Source: Aristolochia californica (taxonomy: Eukaryota; Streptophyta; Magnoliopsida; Piperales; Aristolochiaceae). Taken from it: a stretch of 64,000 nt of DNA. Every line of letters begins with the position of its first letter. The stretch's first letter is position 1. The position numbers and the translations under genes are program-made. Location of the stretch: positions 16,043,227-16,107,226 of the forward strand of contig JARWKL010000012.1 in the NCBI GenBank assembly GCA_029961685.1. Reading direction: 5' to 3'. The notes below the pieces were generated by a model that searched no databases, was not told where the DNA came from, and saw only the letters and a list, made by a program, of their open reading frames with translations. Of the stretch, positions 21,540 to 32,677 are shown one piece after another.

Positions 21540-22013
21540 TTTAGCCACCATTACCACTACTAGTACATGTCTTTTTTTTCATGCTCCAATTCTTCTTCTT
21601 AGATTATTGACTCAGGTGCCTTAAAACAACTAATTGGGAAGTTAGGTAATTTATCTTCCTTGTCCCCAAGTACTACTAACCGATTTGTGTCTACTACAGA
21701 TGGCTCACAGACAAAAGTTCAAGGGATTGGTTCTTCCTCTCCTTTACCAAATTTTATTTTTCCAGATGTCTTATTTTTATCGCAATTTCCATTGAGTCTC
21801 ATGTTTGTGAGTCAAATTACCAAGAAATTAAATTGCTTTGTCACTTTTCACTCATCTTATTGTGCTTTCTGGGATAGCCAGGCCAAGTGGGGGATTAGTC
21901 ATGGTCAGAAATGCATGCTTCATAAAATCATTTGCTATTCAATGTACTCATTCCTGGAGCATATTACAGTTACTAGTTCCTTCCTTAAAGGCAATTTCAT
22001 TTTCACCATTTGA
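21540..22013 (+). pseudogene. C2 protease region
   Basis: Reads IIDSGALKQLIGKLGNLSSL (aspartic protease DSGA motif) near 21605, then SPSTTNRFVSTTDGSQTKVQ, the usual text between protease and GAG-pre-integrase in copia. The open frame 21660-22013 continues to FHSSYCAFWDSQAK, the segment before the missing pre-integrase domain. Confidence 0.75.
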
Positions 22014-22038
22014 AGTTATTGAGTTAAAAAAATATATT

Positions 22039-22825
22039 TGTCGAAGAATAGGTATAGAAGAGTCTTACATGGCTCTCACAGCAAGAAGTCTTACAGAGCC
22101 AGATTTAATATGGTAGAGTCTACTAGGAGTCCCATGAGAAGGAAGACTCAAATAAGAGGCACAGTTAAAAGGTGTTTTGGTTATATTAGTATTTTATTCC
22201 TATTTAGTTGTTTAAATGAAAAATGTTTGACCAAATAAATACTCAAGAATAGAGGGTTCGAACAAAATAGCAAAGTTAAAAAAAGAAAAAGGTTCAAAAA
22301 AAAATAAGAAAAGCAATGAATGTTCAAACAAAGAGTCACCATTCAAATAAAAGTGGATTGACAAAAACATCACAAGTTGAAGAATGTTAGAAGGTGGGAC
22401 CAAACCCACCATGCCCACATGAGTTGGCATGATGAGTCATCACAAGAGGTGGAATCCTCATCACATGAGTTGGAAGATTTGGCAATCTTCCTTGATTAAT
22501 GTAATTGATTGATCTTCCTTTGATTGAAGTAATTTAGCTAATCATGATTGATGTAATTAGGGATCCTAATTGATTGAAGAGTTTCCCTAAATATGTAATA
22601 GAAATAGTATAAATAAGAGTCTTGGTTGAAGGCTTTAAACAAGCTCTCCTCTTCTCAAATTCGTGGAAGAATCTCTCTCCTAGACTAAAGTCTCTCTTCT
22701 CCCTTTTCTCTTCTCTCCATTCTACCCATGCTCTCTCTCCCTTTGCTCTTGTATTCTCTTCTCTCTCCCCTCTCTCCTCCCTCTCTCATATTGCTCGAGG
22801 TTTCAAGCATGGAGTCCTAAATTCA
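22039..22825 (+). repeat. 5' LTR of C3, with inserted repeat
   Basis: Start is near TGTCGAAGAATAGG, matching the LTR family at 1-547; end is ATTCA at 22825, then primer site TGGTATTAGAGC at 22829-22840. A 175-bp block at about 22213-22388 is shared with 52686-52862 and looks inserted or recombined. TATA-like AGTATAAATAAG lies near 22608. From 22640 it is CT-rich. The following 80 bp of leader closely match the leader of C4 (58185-58275). Confidence 0.65.
22213..22388 (+). repeat. Dispersed 175-bp repeat
   Basis: Runs from AAAATGTTTGACC to GAAGAAT with GTTCAAACAAAGAGTCACCA in the middle. A close copy lies at about 52686-52862 in the same orientation, where it is the end of a longer AC-rich segment (from about 52480). 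Non-coding. Confidence 0.6.
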
Positions 22826-22840
22826 GTATGGTATTAGAGC

Positions 22841-24060
22841 ATTGAATTTAGGATCCCCACGTCAAAAGGATACTCTAAGAAGTTATGATCAAAGCTACTC
22901 GTAGAAGGCTCTTTGTGAAACAAGATTGAAGCTTGTTAAGATAAGTTTGTTTTTCATTCTTGTTATTATGACTTCATGCTCTTGGTTTTCTTACCTCTAG
23001 AAGATGGTTCATAGATGATTTTATTATTTTCTTCATTATATGAAAGTATTGAGATTTATGCATATCGGATTAGAAGAAGTTTATTAAGGCTATTTTTGTC
23101 AGTTTGCAAGTTCTAGGCTGAAAATCGGTTTATGTTGAGATTTTTTGCACGCAGAGTTATTATTTCATGGGAAAAGATGGTTCTGATGAAGAACAATGCT
23201 TTTTAGCCTATTATGAGTGGTTTTTTATACACTGGATTTTACAAATCTAATTACTTAGCTTCTATGTTAAGCTTCTCCATTAACCGAGTTGGAATTCAAC
23301 TCGATTTTGTGACTTTTTCAGAGATTTTTTTTATGAGGTCTTAGAGCTCATATGATTATCACATAGATATTCTCATATCTCATGCCAAGGTTCATAAATT
23401 TTGAATAAAAAATGGAAATAGAGAGCTGAAAGAAGAAGGCTATTTTTTGTGCAAAGTGTTGTGCAGAGTTTTAAAAACGAGGAGGTCAAACCTTGTTTGA
23501 TTCAAAGCCACGAGTTGGATGATTGTTCTTGAAAAATAAAGAATGAAATATTGTGATTTGCATAAAATTAATAAAGCAAAAAATAATTAAGGAAGTGGTC
23601 ATTTGGAAAGTCTAGTGGGCACCAATCTATTTGAAGAAAGATTGTTGTTTTTTGAGATGTCACACTCAATCAATATCTTCTTGATTAGGCCTGATTTGTT
23701 TAATTTTCAATCAATCATGTCTTATATAACTCATGAGAGATTGAATCTAGACTGGTTTATTCCAAGTTGGAGTCAAATATATTTTTGGAATGATCTTGGA
23801 AAGATCTAACTCGGAATGCCAACTCACCTTACTTGATTTCATGTTTGTTGATTGATTTTTGCTATTCTCTAAAAGGAAGAGTAGAGAATTAATTATAGAA
23901 ATTTTTGGCCAGAAAGTTTACTTGCCTAAGAAGGTTCTCTCCTTGTCTATAACTCTTAATAAGCTTGGGTTCTCCTCTCACTTACCCAAGCTAGTATTGG
24001 CTTCACTTGATTCTACAAGCCGCTTACTTAGGCTACTTCACATTTGAGCTAGTCTATTAC
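22841..24060 (+). other. C3 leader, no gene
   Basis: Long non-coding leader between primer site and gag. Open frames at 23603-23809 and 23859-24047 do not resemble proteins. Confidence 0.5.
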
Positions 24061-24067
24061 CCTTGAA

Positions 24068-24930
24068 TTGCCTCTTGTGGCTGAAGAATACATGGGTAGC
24101 AAGAATGATATTCTTAAGATTACTACCATACCCTTACAAGTGATATCTAATTACTTGAGCTGGTCCACATCGGTTCGACGATTTCTTATTACAAGGGACC
24201 TACTTGGTCACCTAACCAAACTTGGGCCTCCCATTGATGAAGAAGATGTTGTTTATGCTAAGTAGTTTAAAAATGACATTTTGGTCATTAGTTGGCTCAT
24301 CAACAGCATGGAAGAACTTGTCTCCAACAATGTTGTTCCTCTCAACACCGTCAAGCAAATTTGGAAGACATGTGCTAAGTTGTACTCTAGCTCCGACAAC
24401 TTACAAAGGCCATATGATATTCTCCAAAGTATGTTAAATACTAAAAAACGAGAAAAAATCCATGAATATTTGGCTCGATTTAGAGTCCTTCTTAAAAAAT
24501 GGAAGCTACCTCAGCCTAACTCCACCGATATCTATGTCCAAGACAAGCAGAAGAAAGCCTTAGCCACTGCCATTCCCCTACCAAATATTAAGCCATATCG
24601 CGAGGTTGCTAAAACTCAACTCCTTAGTGCCTCTGCTATTGTCACCTTTGATGATGTATGTGCCACATTACTCTGCATTCCAGACCCTTCTTCCCCTTCT
24701 CCCTCTAGAGTATCATCCGCTATGTACTCTGGGAATAGGGAAACATCAACTGATTGCGGCCGAGGCTATGGAAGAAATTATAGAGGAGGACAAGGAAGAG
24801 GTGGAAGAAATGGTTCATCCAGAACAAAAGGTAAAGAATGCACCCATTGTGGGAAATATGTTCACACTATCGATTAGTGTCAAAAAATGCATGGCATGCC
24901 AGAATGGGCTAAGGGTAATCAAGCCACAGT
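24068..24930 (+). pseudogene. C3 gag (UBN2 type), nearly intact
   Basis: Capsid-type gag: ISNYLSWSTSVRRFLITRDL near 24150, DILVISWLINSMEELVSNNV near 24280, YDILQSMLNTKKREKIHEYL near 24415, a long helical middle part, an RG-rich linker near 24760-24810, and a CCHC knuckle CTHCGKYVHTID-stop-C near 24840. Only two clear stops break it, both TAG where a Trp codon (TGG) is expected, as left by methylated-cytosine deamination. Confidence 0.85.
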
Positions 24931-25040
24931 GGTACAAAGGAGGATAAGTCTGCCCCATCAATAGACAAGAAAACCCTTACCGATGATGAGTATGACTTAT
25001 TCCAAAAAATAAAAACTCTAATGGTCTCTCCTCCAAATTC

Positions 25041-25365
25041 TGTTAAGCACCTAGCCAATACTACCCAAAAGACCGGCCTGTAAAGAGTGGAAGACATAAG
25101 TACTTAACCCAAGGACCATAACAGTACCCCGCCCTTCCCCGAGTCGATGACCACGGAGGCTACCACAATAGAGCAACCGGAGCCGGGTCGAACCCGGGTC
25201 AGTCCAGGCGCGTGACCACCCGCATTCGCCTTGGGGGCGTCGGGATTCGAAGTCGGGACGCAGCGCTAGCTTTGATACCAAATGTTAAGTACCTAGCCAA
25301 TACTACCCAAAAGACTGGCCTGTAAAGAGTGGAAGACATAAGTACTTAACCCCATTACCATAACA
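25041..25365 (-). mobile_element. Complete TRIM retrotransposon (325 bp)
   Basis: Left LTR 25041-25123 and right LTR 25283-25365, 83 bp each with only a handful of differences. A perfect 5-bp duplication AATTC flanks it (25036-25040 and 25366-25370). The primer-site complement TTTGATACCA is at 25271-25280 and the polypurine complement GTACCCCGCCCTTCC follows the left LTR, so the sense strand is minus. The 159-bp interior is GC-rich and non-coding. In sense orientation the LTR begins TGTTATGG, like the chromovirus LTRs in this window. Confidence 0.9.
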
Positions 25366-25370
25366 AATTC

Positions 25371-25747
25371 CTCCTCAACTGTTGCCACCACCGTTTCAGG
25401 TATGCTCATTCCCACTTCCTCCTCTTCATCCTAGATAATTGAATGAAGGGTCTCCGAGCATCTCACAGGTAACAAAAATCCACTCCACTCTATCTCTCCT
25501 TGTCTCTCAGATAAATTTGTTACCATAGCTGATGGCTCCCAAACTAAAGTTCTCGGGAAAGGATCCACCTCTGTTACACTATTTCCGTTGATAGATATTC
25601 TTTTTGTTCCTACCTTTCCCTCGAATCTTTTATCTATTAGTCAACTTACACAACATTTCAATTGCTCCATTACCTTCTCACCCACTTCCTATGTGTTTTA
25701 GGATCTTACAATGAAGCAGGTGATTGGTGGAGACCTTGAATAAGGGG
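25371..25747 (+). pseudogene. C3 protease region
   Basis: Reads SDKFVTIADGSQTKVLGKGS near 25510, FPLIDILFVPTFPSNLLSIS near 25585 and CSITFSPTSYVF-stop-DLTMK near 25665, the conserved copia text downstream of the protease. It continues after G4 into the pre-integrase domain. Confidence 0.75.
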
Positions 25748-25752
25748 GGTTC

Positions 25753-26159
25753 TATTACGATCCCGGATCTCACACGGTGATTCACAGGGAAGAAGAGAAG
25801 ATGACAACAATCAAGCTCTATGGGGAACTTGTAACCCCAGGCTCATTGAGGAGAATGCACATCCTTAGGTTCGTTGAGGAGAATGCACATCCTAGAGCTC
25901 ATTGCGAAGAACTCCAAATCCCTTGTTTAACCTGAAATCCTGACTTCCCTTTTCCCATTCCACAGTCCCCCCTAAGTAGGGTTGGCGTCAACACGAGTTG
26001 AAGATAAAAGATTACAATAATGCCCCTACGGCATATTAACTCTTCAATTGAAATTAAAATGAAGTAAAAGTAAATTGAGAGAAAATCAACTAACTAAATA
26101 ATTAAATGACTCAACCACAGCGCCTCTGAATGACTCGGCCTGCTATTGAGTTCATAACA
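25753..26159 (-). repeat. 3' LTR of G4
   Basis: 407 bp. It has an extra repeat of the segment AGGAGAATGCACATCCT compared with the right LTR. In sense it starts TGTTATGAACTCAATAGC and is preceded by polypurine CCGGGGGGAGTGA (complement 26160-26172). Confidence 0.9.
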
Positions 26160-26172
26160 TCACTCCCCCCGG

Positions 26173-26265
26173 TGAAAGAGTTTGTCCTCAAGCTCGAAGG
26201 TAGGGTATGCTTGCCGAAACGTCTCCACATCATCCCAAGTAGCATATGCGGCAGAAAGTCCATAT
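26173..26265 (-). pseudogene. Chromodomain tail of G4
   Basis: Reads [20 protein letters not shown] then DKLFHRGE and runs into the LTR, the last codons of a chromovirus pol. It is fused in frame to the pyrophosphatase text (AAIYGLSA then AYATWDD). Confidence 0.85.
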
Positions 26266-27235
26266 ATGGCAGCAAGACTGCAACTTATGTAGATGGCTAC
26301 TAAAATGGCAAAAATTGGAATTATGACAGATTTGGAACCCAGTGTGAAGCCATAGATGACATTTGTTGCTGCCCCTGTTCTACAAGAATCAGCAACATCT
26401 TGCATCGGGTTGTAAGAATTTCCTGTGTAATACTCTGTTGTGTATCCAATAATGAGTCCAAACCACAATCCAATAGCAATAGAAAAGAAGAGGTGTCAAT
26501 TCTTAACTGGTTTCTCAACTCCAAAATCATAGAGGGTGAAGTTGGATGGCAGAGCAATGTAGGTGACAATTGCAATCCCAACAGTCATAAGAATGGTGGA
26601 AAATAGAAATTTTCGCTTCAATGAAGGTTCAATCTAATCAACGGTTTTAACCTTGAAGAAACCGGTAGCAAAGAGTGTGGTGAGCAAGCAAACCACAATT
26701 CCCAATAAGCTTATGATACGAGGATAAGTTATGGCTGAGAAATTAGGGTTAATTCCAAAGGATGAAAGTGATGCAACAAATAGTGCTGCGCAAGAGGACT
26801 CGGCATAAGATCCAAACAAATTAGAGCCCATTCCAGCAATATCACCTACAATGTTAGCAATAACAGTAGAGTTTCAGGGTCATCTTTAGGGATATTTTTT
26901 TTAACATTTCCAACAAGGTCTGCCCCAACATCTGCAGGTTTTGTGTATATTCCTCTTCCAACTCGTCCAAAGAGTGTCATTGAAGAGGCTCTAAGACCAT
27001 ACCCAATAATGGATTCGTATAGTCCCTCCTAATCATCTCTATAATATATCCCGAAGAGATTAATAGAAATATACAAACCCTGTAGACCACTTGCAGGTAG
27101 AAGAAAACCCATCACAGCCCCTGATCGGAAAGCAATAATAAAAGACTTTCCTATGCCCTTTGTAACTTCTAAGGTTATTCTGGCATTAGCAAGGATGGCA
27201 ATCTTCATTCCAAGAAAACTAGAGAGAACAGAAGG
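26245..27235 (-). pseudogene. Captured vacuolar H+-pyrophosphatase (type I) fragment
   Basis: The enzyme pumps protons across the tonoplast using pyrophosphate. The text covers about 330 residues of the N-terminal half of the membrane protein without an intron: [17 protein letters not shown] near 27210, [16 protein letters not shown] near 27110, [20 protein letters not shown] near 26950 (a segment close to the substrate-binding region), [19 protein letters not shown] text near 26825, then [19 protein letters not shown]-like [10 protein letters not shown] near 26425, and [20 protein letters not shown] near 26375. There are frameshifts near 26870-26900 and a stop near 27030. Plant genes of this family contain introns in this region, so an mRNA origin is likely. 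Confidence 0.85.
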
Positions 27236-27690
27236 TAGAGCACACAAAACACTCACTATTGTCACATCATTTGCTTTGGGACCTTAAATTGGCATCCTTT
27301 CAAATATAGCAAGGGCTTCCCTGTAGTTTCCATCCTTGACATAACCGTCAATCAAATCACTCCACGATACAACATTTCGTTCAGACATTAAGTTGAACAG
27401 GTCCCTTGCAAATGCCATATCACCACACTTTGCATAACCTCCAATAGCATTCCAGAACCGATTACACTCTTCAATAATTTTTACACGCAGGGCAATTTCA
27501 ACAACACCGCTATCAGTAGCCTCATCTTGTTGTAGCAATTTCATATCTAAGCCCACTGATCCAGACTTCTTATCTTCCGCCAAAGCAACTATTTCCACTC
27601 TGAAATCGAAGTCTCTGGATTTTTTTGCCTTCCTATTCGCTAACAGTGGAAAAGTGAAGTTGTTGGGTAGAAAAAATTTATGCCTCATAG
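27236..27690 (-). pseudogene. Captured PPR-protein fragment of G4
   Basis: Ends in PLS-type pentatricopeptide repeats: NAIGGYAKCGDMAFARDLFN, then SERNVVSWSDLIDGYVKDGN, YREALAIFERMPI, and after a stop [15 protein letters not shown]. It is directly joined to the pyrophosphatase text ([12 protein letters not shown]). The first part (MRHKFFLPNNFTFPLLANRK ...) is not recognised and may come from a third source. Confidence 0.8.
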
Positions 27691-27861
27691 CGAACTAGAA
27701 CCTGACCTTTTTTCGATGGCGAACAACAGCAAGTCGTGGCCAAATTTTAGCATGAGGTTGGCACTCGTTGATAACTTACGAACAAAATCGGGTTGTTCTG
27801 AAGAGCTCTTTGCACAATAACCCTCTGACATCGGATTTCGAGGCTCCACGACTTTGGATTT

Positions 27862-28065
27862 CTAGGCTCTGGACTTCGGCTCTGGATTTCCCTCTACGGC
27901 CTTATCAAGGTGTGTCTCGATTGCAGCCCATCTCTCAGACATGTCAATGGAAGACTGACTCATCTCATGTACTATTTTGCTCATATCCTGATGCCTCTCA
28001 CGTACTATTTTGCGCTTATCCTGGAGTATGGCAAGTTTTTCCTCTAGGATTGAAGAATCACTCAT
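27862..28065 (-). CDS. G4 gag N-terminal stub
   Basis: 67 codons from the first ATG after the primer site: MSDSSILEEKLAILQDKRKI, then a charged helical stretch with RHQDMSKIVHEMSQSS and ETHLDKAVEG. It looks like the coiled-coil start of chromovirus gag, and it ends at a stop where host-derived text begins. It may keep packaging signals in the RNA, though that is inference. Confidence 0.6.
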   Translation of the reverse strand: MSDSSILEEKLAILQDKRKIVRERHQDMSKIVHEMSQSSIDMSERWAAIETHLDKAVEGNPEPKSRA

Positions 28066-28089
28066 TGTATTCCTACTCTAATACCAAGT

Positions 28090-28461
28090 TGTTACGGTCC
28101 TGAATCTCACACAGCGATTCACATGGAAGAAGAGAAGAAGACAATCAAGCTCTGCAGGGAACTTGTAACCCTAGGTTCATTGAGGAGAACACACATCCTA
28201 GAGCTCATTGCGGAGAACTCCAATTCCTTGTTTAACCTAAAATCCTGACTTCCCTTTTCCCATTCCACTTTCCCCCCAAGTAGGGTTGGCGCCAACACGA
28301 GTTCAAGATAAAATATTACAATAATGCCCCTATAGCATATTAACTCTTCAACTGAAATAAAAATGAAGAAAAAGTAAATTGAGAAAAAAAATTAACTGAA
28401 TAATTAAATGACTCAACCATGGCGCCTCTGAATGACTCGGCCTGCTATTGAGTTCATAACA
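28090..28461 (-). repeat. 5' LTR of G4
   Basis: 372 bp, the counterpart of the left LTR apart from the extra repeat there. In sense it ends AGGACCGTAACA. Confidence 0.9.
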
Positions 28462-28466
28462 GGTTC

Positions 28467-29043
28467 AACTACCTGGACATACCTCAAATAAATGTCGTCT
28501 CAACCAAGCACACTGAGACTAGTCTATGGATCAATCGGTTAGGACATCCATCTGCACAATCTCTTCATCTTCTTTTTCCTACCTTTAAGGATATGTCAAG
28601 TTTAAATTGTGAAGTGTGTCAACTGAGCAAATACTAGAGGACCCTTTATTCTCCTCGTCTTGAACTTAAAAAAGTGTTGCTCCTTTTTCATTGATTCACA
28701 CATATATATGGGGACCCTTGAATGTCTCAAACATTTCCTGAGTTAAGTACTTTTATTACCTTTATTGATGATTTTACTCGTACCACATGGATATTTCTCT
28801 TTAAAGAGTGATCTGAAATACCATCAATTTTAAATCCTTTCATGCTATGGTGGTCACTCAATTCGATTAGAAAATAAAAGTACTTAGGTCTGATAATGCC
28901 AAAGAATAAACTTCTAGTGATCTTGACTATTTTTGTCAAGAGAATGGCATTATCCATCAAACGTCTTGTGTCTACACCCCTCAATAGAATGGTGTAGCAA
29001 AACGGAGAACCGTCACTTTCTTGAGGTAGCTCGCGGTTTATTT
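28467..29043 (+). pseudogene. C3 GAG-pre-integrase and integrase, part 1
   Basis: Reads SLWINRLGHPSAQSLHLLFP near 28510, CEVCQLSKY near 28610, then the integrase core (SGVKYFYYLYW- and FTRTTWIFLFKE-like text near 28760), VLRSDNAKE near 28885 and NGIIHQTSCVYTPQQNGVAK-like text near 28950 (stop in place of one Gln). It is interrupted at 29043 by the non-coding LTR element. Confidence 0.8.
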
Positions 29044-29048
29044 TATAT

Positions 29049-31703
29049 TGTTGGAATATATGATGTAATTAGGGTAGCACTAATGTAATTAGTTTACATT
29101 TTCTATCTCTTCTTCACTCTTATTAGGGTGAAGGGTATAATTATAATATTGGTAGTTTCGATACCTATAAAAATACCTTATATGAGAGGGTTTGGTTCAA
29201 GTCCTTAACCTCTTTTTCCTAGAATTTTCTCCCAATAAGTCCCTTTCTCTTTGTCTCCATGAGCTAAATCCACGGAATCCTAAAAATCGACATGGTATCA
29301 GAGCTTTGATTTTCAGGACTCGGGTATGCTTTTTTAGAATTCCAAAACCCAATTTTTTATTTTGCGTTTTATTTTTTGTCATTGCTGGAACTTCATTTTA
29401 TTTTTTATATTGTTACTTTGGTTCTCTGGCCTCAAAATAATCTCAATATTTTCCTGGTGATGGAGATGATGAAGGAGCAGATAAGTATCTCCTTGATCTA
29501 TTTTTCCATTTTTCATTGATGTTTGGACATCACTACTGCTGCGTGTTTTTATTTTTGAAAGTCTTCCACTGTCTCACCCAGATTATTGCGATCAATCTAT
29601 GTTGATTATACATGATCACAACTAATTGATTATTGGTTGATCTTCTATTACTGGAAGTTCTATCTAATCGGCTAATTCTTGTTGTGCATTGCTCTCTGTC
29701 GAAAGTTGTAGATAAATTGTATCCTACTGGAAGTTGTTTGAAACTTGATCCATCAGTTTATCCAGCATGGTAATCTGAAGCCCTCCGTTGAATCTGCACG
29801 GCTATCTGTTGTCATGGTCACTTATTGCTGGACCATTGCTATCATCTTTATTTTTTTTTTTGTTGTTGTATCGCGCTTGTTGGCATCTTCTGTCAGAAAA
29901 GAGTCCAGTGATTCTACTGCTGATTATGAATATCATGTAGATGAATTAACGAGATTTTATACTATCTGGAAGATTATCCCATTGGCATCTTCAAAAAAAA
30001 AAAAAAAAAAAAACCAACGCCCAATAGAGCATGCTAGCCTTAAAATAATCAGATTACGTTGCTAATTTATCATCTTCTCTATTGTTGTATTGCCGTTTCT
30101 GGACGATGAATCAATCTAGAAGCCCTTCACTGGCTCACCTAGTTCTGTTAATCCCAGCTAGAAGCCCTTCACTGGCTCACCTAGTTCTGTTGTCGCACTG
30201 ACATCGCGAAGAAGACGTTCTTTGATTTTTTCTACTTCTTCTGAGGACTTTTTTTTGTCTTCGAGAGTTTTGTTTCTATTTCTGCTAATCACACTATTGG
30301 ATTGCATCAATTGATTGCCGAGTATCTCTATTGAAATTCTATTTCTTCCGAGATTACGTTATGCAGGTGTTTTTCTGTTATCCGCTCTATTCGGAAGCGG
30401 AAGTAGGGAAGAAGATGATACTGTAGTGGGGTTAAAAATTTAATCAGCATCGGGTCATGCCTAATTCAACCTAGTGAGCCGAGTCTCGCGCTGGACCGGG
30501 CCAAATTAACCGAGCGTTGCTTCTATTCATTACCGAGTTAACCCACGCCAACAAGGATTGGGTCAACTTGAATCTGGGTCAACCTGACTTGGTCCACTTA
30601 TTTTTCTGCATTAGTATACGTTTTCGGGTCCCAAGTTTTATATATATTTCTTTCACGACTCAGCTATATTGGTCTACTATTTGACTCGGCGCAACTTGAT
30701 TCTTTGTCTCCAATTGGATTATTATTTTGAGGTATTCGCAACATATTATTTGGTGCAGATACTCGTTGTGGACTATTTCATGTGTCCCTATTACTCTTAA
30801 AGATTTCTATTATTTACCGGTTATCCTCTACTATACAACTACACATATGGTGCATGTTATTTGAGTATTGGCTCATTTCCACTGTTGCTATTGTGTCTCT
30901 TTGATTGAGACATTATTTCAGAAGAAGAACCCCTTGGTTGCTTGCTTTGGGTTCATTATTTGCTGACTGTTTTTGGCATTGGTTTGTTTGATGCCAAATT
31001 TGAATTTCTTAGAAAAATAAATCACACGGTGGCCTTAGAATCGTATCTTTCTCATTACCCAATACCCATTGGTTATTTGACAATCTTCCTCCTACTATCC
31101 TTTTATTTGACTCTCACTTACCCCTATTGGCTAACCCTGTTGGAGCATTTGCTTTGGTTGGTCATTTTTATTTACATAGGTGTTTTAAATCCATTGAGAT
31201 GTTTTATTGGTACCCGTGGGTCTTTTATCAGCGTCTTGGAAATATAGACATTACCCACTTTAGTGATTATTTTCACTATATTCATTTAAATCCTTTGATT
31301 TTAGTTTCGACTTATGTTTTATCACATATTTTTACCTTTTGAGAATTTGTAACTAGTTTCGTACTTATCCTTGGGACACCGTGATGGAGGAGATTATTAC
31401 TAAATTTATGTTATTTGGTTCAAGCTGGGATTACCGCCATTACTTCCTAAATTGAGGGGGTGTTGGAATATATGATATAATAAGGGTGGCACTAATGTAA
31501 TTATTTTACATTTTCTGTCTTTTCTTCACTCTTATTAGGGTTAAGGGGATACTTATAATAATGGTAGTTTCTATACCTATAAATATACCTTATGGGGGAG
31601 GTGTGGATCAAGTCCATAACCTCTTCTTCCTAGTTTTTTCTCCCAATGGGTCCCTTTCTCTTTGTCTCCATGAGCTAAATTCATGGAGTCCTAAAAATCA
31701 ACA
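29049..31703 (+). mobile_element. Non-coding LTR element (LARD-like)
   Basis: LTRs 29049-29292 and 31461-31703 (about 243 bp each, similar throughout), primer site TGGTATCAGAGC at 29293-29304, polypurine ATTGAGGGGG at 31451-31460, flanks TATAT/TATAC. The interior of about 2.15 kb contains no gag or pol. It has a run of 21 A (29993-30013) and a direct repeat of AGAAGCCCTTCACTGGCTCA (about 30119 and 30161). Open frames at 29745-30065 and 30942-31247 are not recognised. It inserted into the C3 integrase. Confidence 0.85.
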
Positions 31704-31708
31704 TATAC

Positions 31709-32400
31709 CATGAAAGTATCATACTTTTATTGGTCGTATACCATCTTTACTACATGATTTCTTATAAATATGCTACCCTCTTCTATTCTAGGTCATAAAT
31801 CCCCATATTCCTTATTATTTTCACATGGTGATCCTTCTCCGCCTCCCTTGAAATTTTTTGATGTACATGCTTTGTTCATATTACCTGCCCACAACATAGT
31901 AAATTTGATCCAAAATTTGTCAAGTGTATCTTCTTAGGATACTCTCGCACGCAGAAGGGTTAGGTTTACTACAATCCTATTCTTAAAAGGTTACTTGTGT
32001 TTAATGATGTTACTTTTTTTAAGACTCTTCATACTACTTTGAAAATGCCCCTCCAGGTCTCTCCTCTGTACCAGCCTCTCCTCGACCGGTTGTGTCCCGT
32101 GCTACAGAAACTGTTCAACCCCCCGAAGCACTTACTAACACCACACATGCGGAGTTTGTGGACCCCATCAAGGTAAGTCCATCTTGTACTGTTCCGTTTG
32201 GACAACAATATTAGACTAAACCCATCACCTAAAGGAAAGAACCCAAATCTTGCACTAGGTTCTCTACTTCTCACACCAAATCCAATTTTGTGTCTCACCA
32301 TTGTTTATCTTGTTCATGTTGTCAATTTCTTGCGTCTATCTCCTCCATGTTTGTCCCACAGTTCTATCAGGAGGCTTTGAGACATCCACGGTGGAAAGCG
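31709..32400 (+). pseudogene. C3 integrase end and linker
   Basis: Heavily broken copia text after the LTR element: the LFSHGDPSPPPLKFFDVHAL segment near 31820, the HNIVNLIQNLSSV-like end and a RVRFTTILF-like stretch near 31960, then degenerate linker to the RT start. It is placed by position between integrase and RT. Confidence 0.55.
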
Positions 32401-32672
32401 GCAATGGAAGAAGAAATGCAGGTGCTCTATGAGAATCAGACATAGGCACTATTTCCTCTTCCATCAGAAAAAATAAACTTGTTAGCTGTAAGTGGGTCTA
32501 TACAGTTAAAAACGATCTGGATGGGTCAGTTGCTTGCCTTAAGGCCCGTTATGGGATCAATTATGAGGAAATGTTCTCTCTCTAATGGCCAAATTGAACT
32601 TGGTACATATCTTATTATCTCTTGTTGCTAATTCTTCATAGTCGGTCTATCAGCTTGATGTGAAAAATATTT
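32400..32672 (+). pseudogene. C3 reverse transcriptase, part 1
   Basis: SCKWVYTVKNDLDGSVACLK near 32490 and INYEEMFSL near 32555, then YQLDVKNIF at 32645-32675. The frame continues at 35513 with LNGDIKKEIYM once the inserted element is removed. Confidence 0.75.
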
Positions 32673-32677
32673 TCATC

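Larger units (their letters stand above)
19500..22013 (+). mobile_element. Copia C2, 5' half only
   Basis: Plus-strand copia. The LTR is about 19500-19892 (TGTTGGAATTC to AATCTACA, with a TATA-like TATTTATAAG near 19665), the primer site TGGTATCAAAGTAGG is at 19893-19907, a leader runs to about 20600, then gag and a protease region. It stops at about 22013, where the LTR of C3 begins. No integrase or RT follows, and no 3' LTR was found. Confidence 0.65.
25753..28461 (-). mobile_element. Gene-capturing gypsy G4
   Basis: Minus-strand element with both LTRs (25753-26159 and 28090-28461) and a perfect duplication GGTTC (25748-25752 and 28462-28466). In element order: 5' LTR; primer site with TGGTATTAGAGTAG (complement about 28073-28086); a 67-codon gag start; a pentatricopeptide-repeat segment; a long stretch of vacuolar H+-pyrophosphatase; 36 codons of chromodomain end; polypurine tract; 3' LTR. 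All of protease, RT and most of gag and integrase are absent. It is non-autonomous, and both LTRs show it moved as a unit with its cargo. Confidence 0.85.

Noticed and set aside
26160..27265. A working H+-pyrophosphatase gene
   Set aside because: It covers only part of the protein, has frameshifts and stops, lacks its own ends and sits between LTRs.
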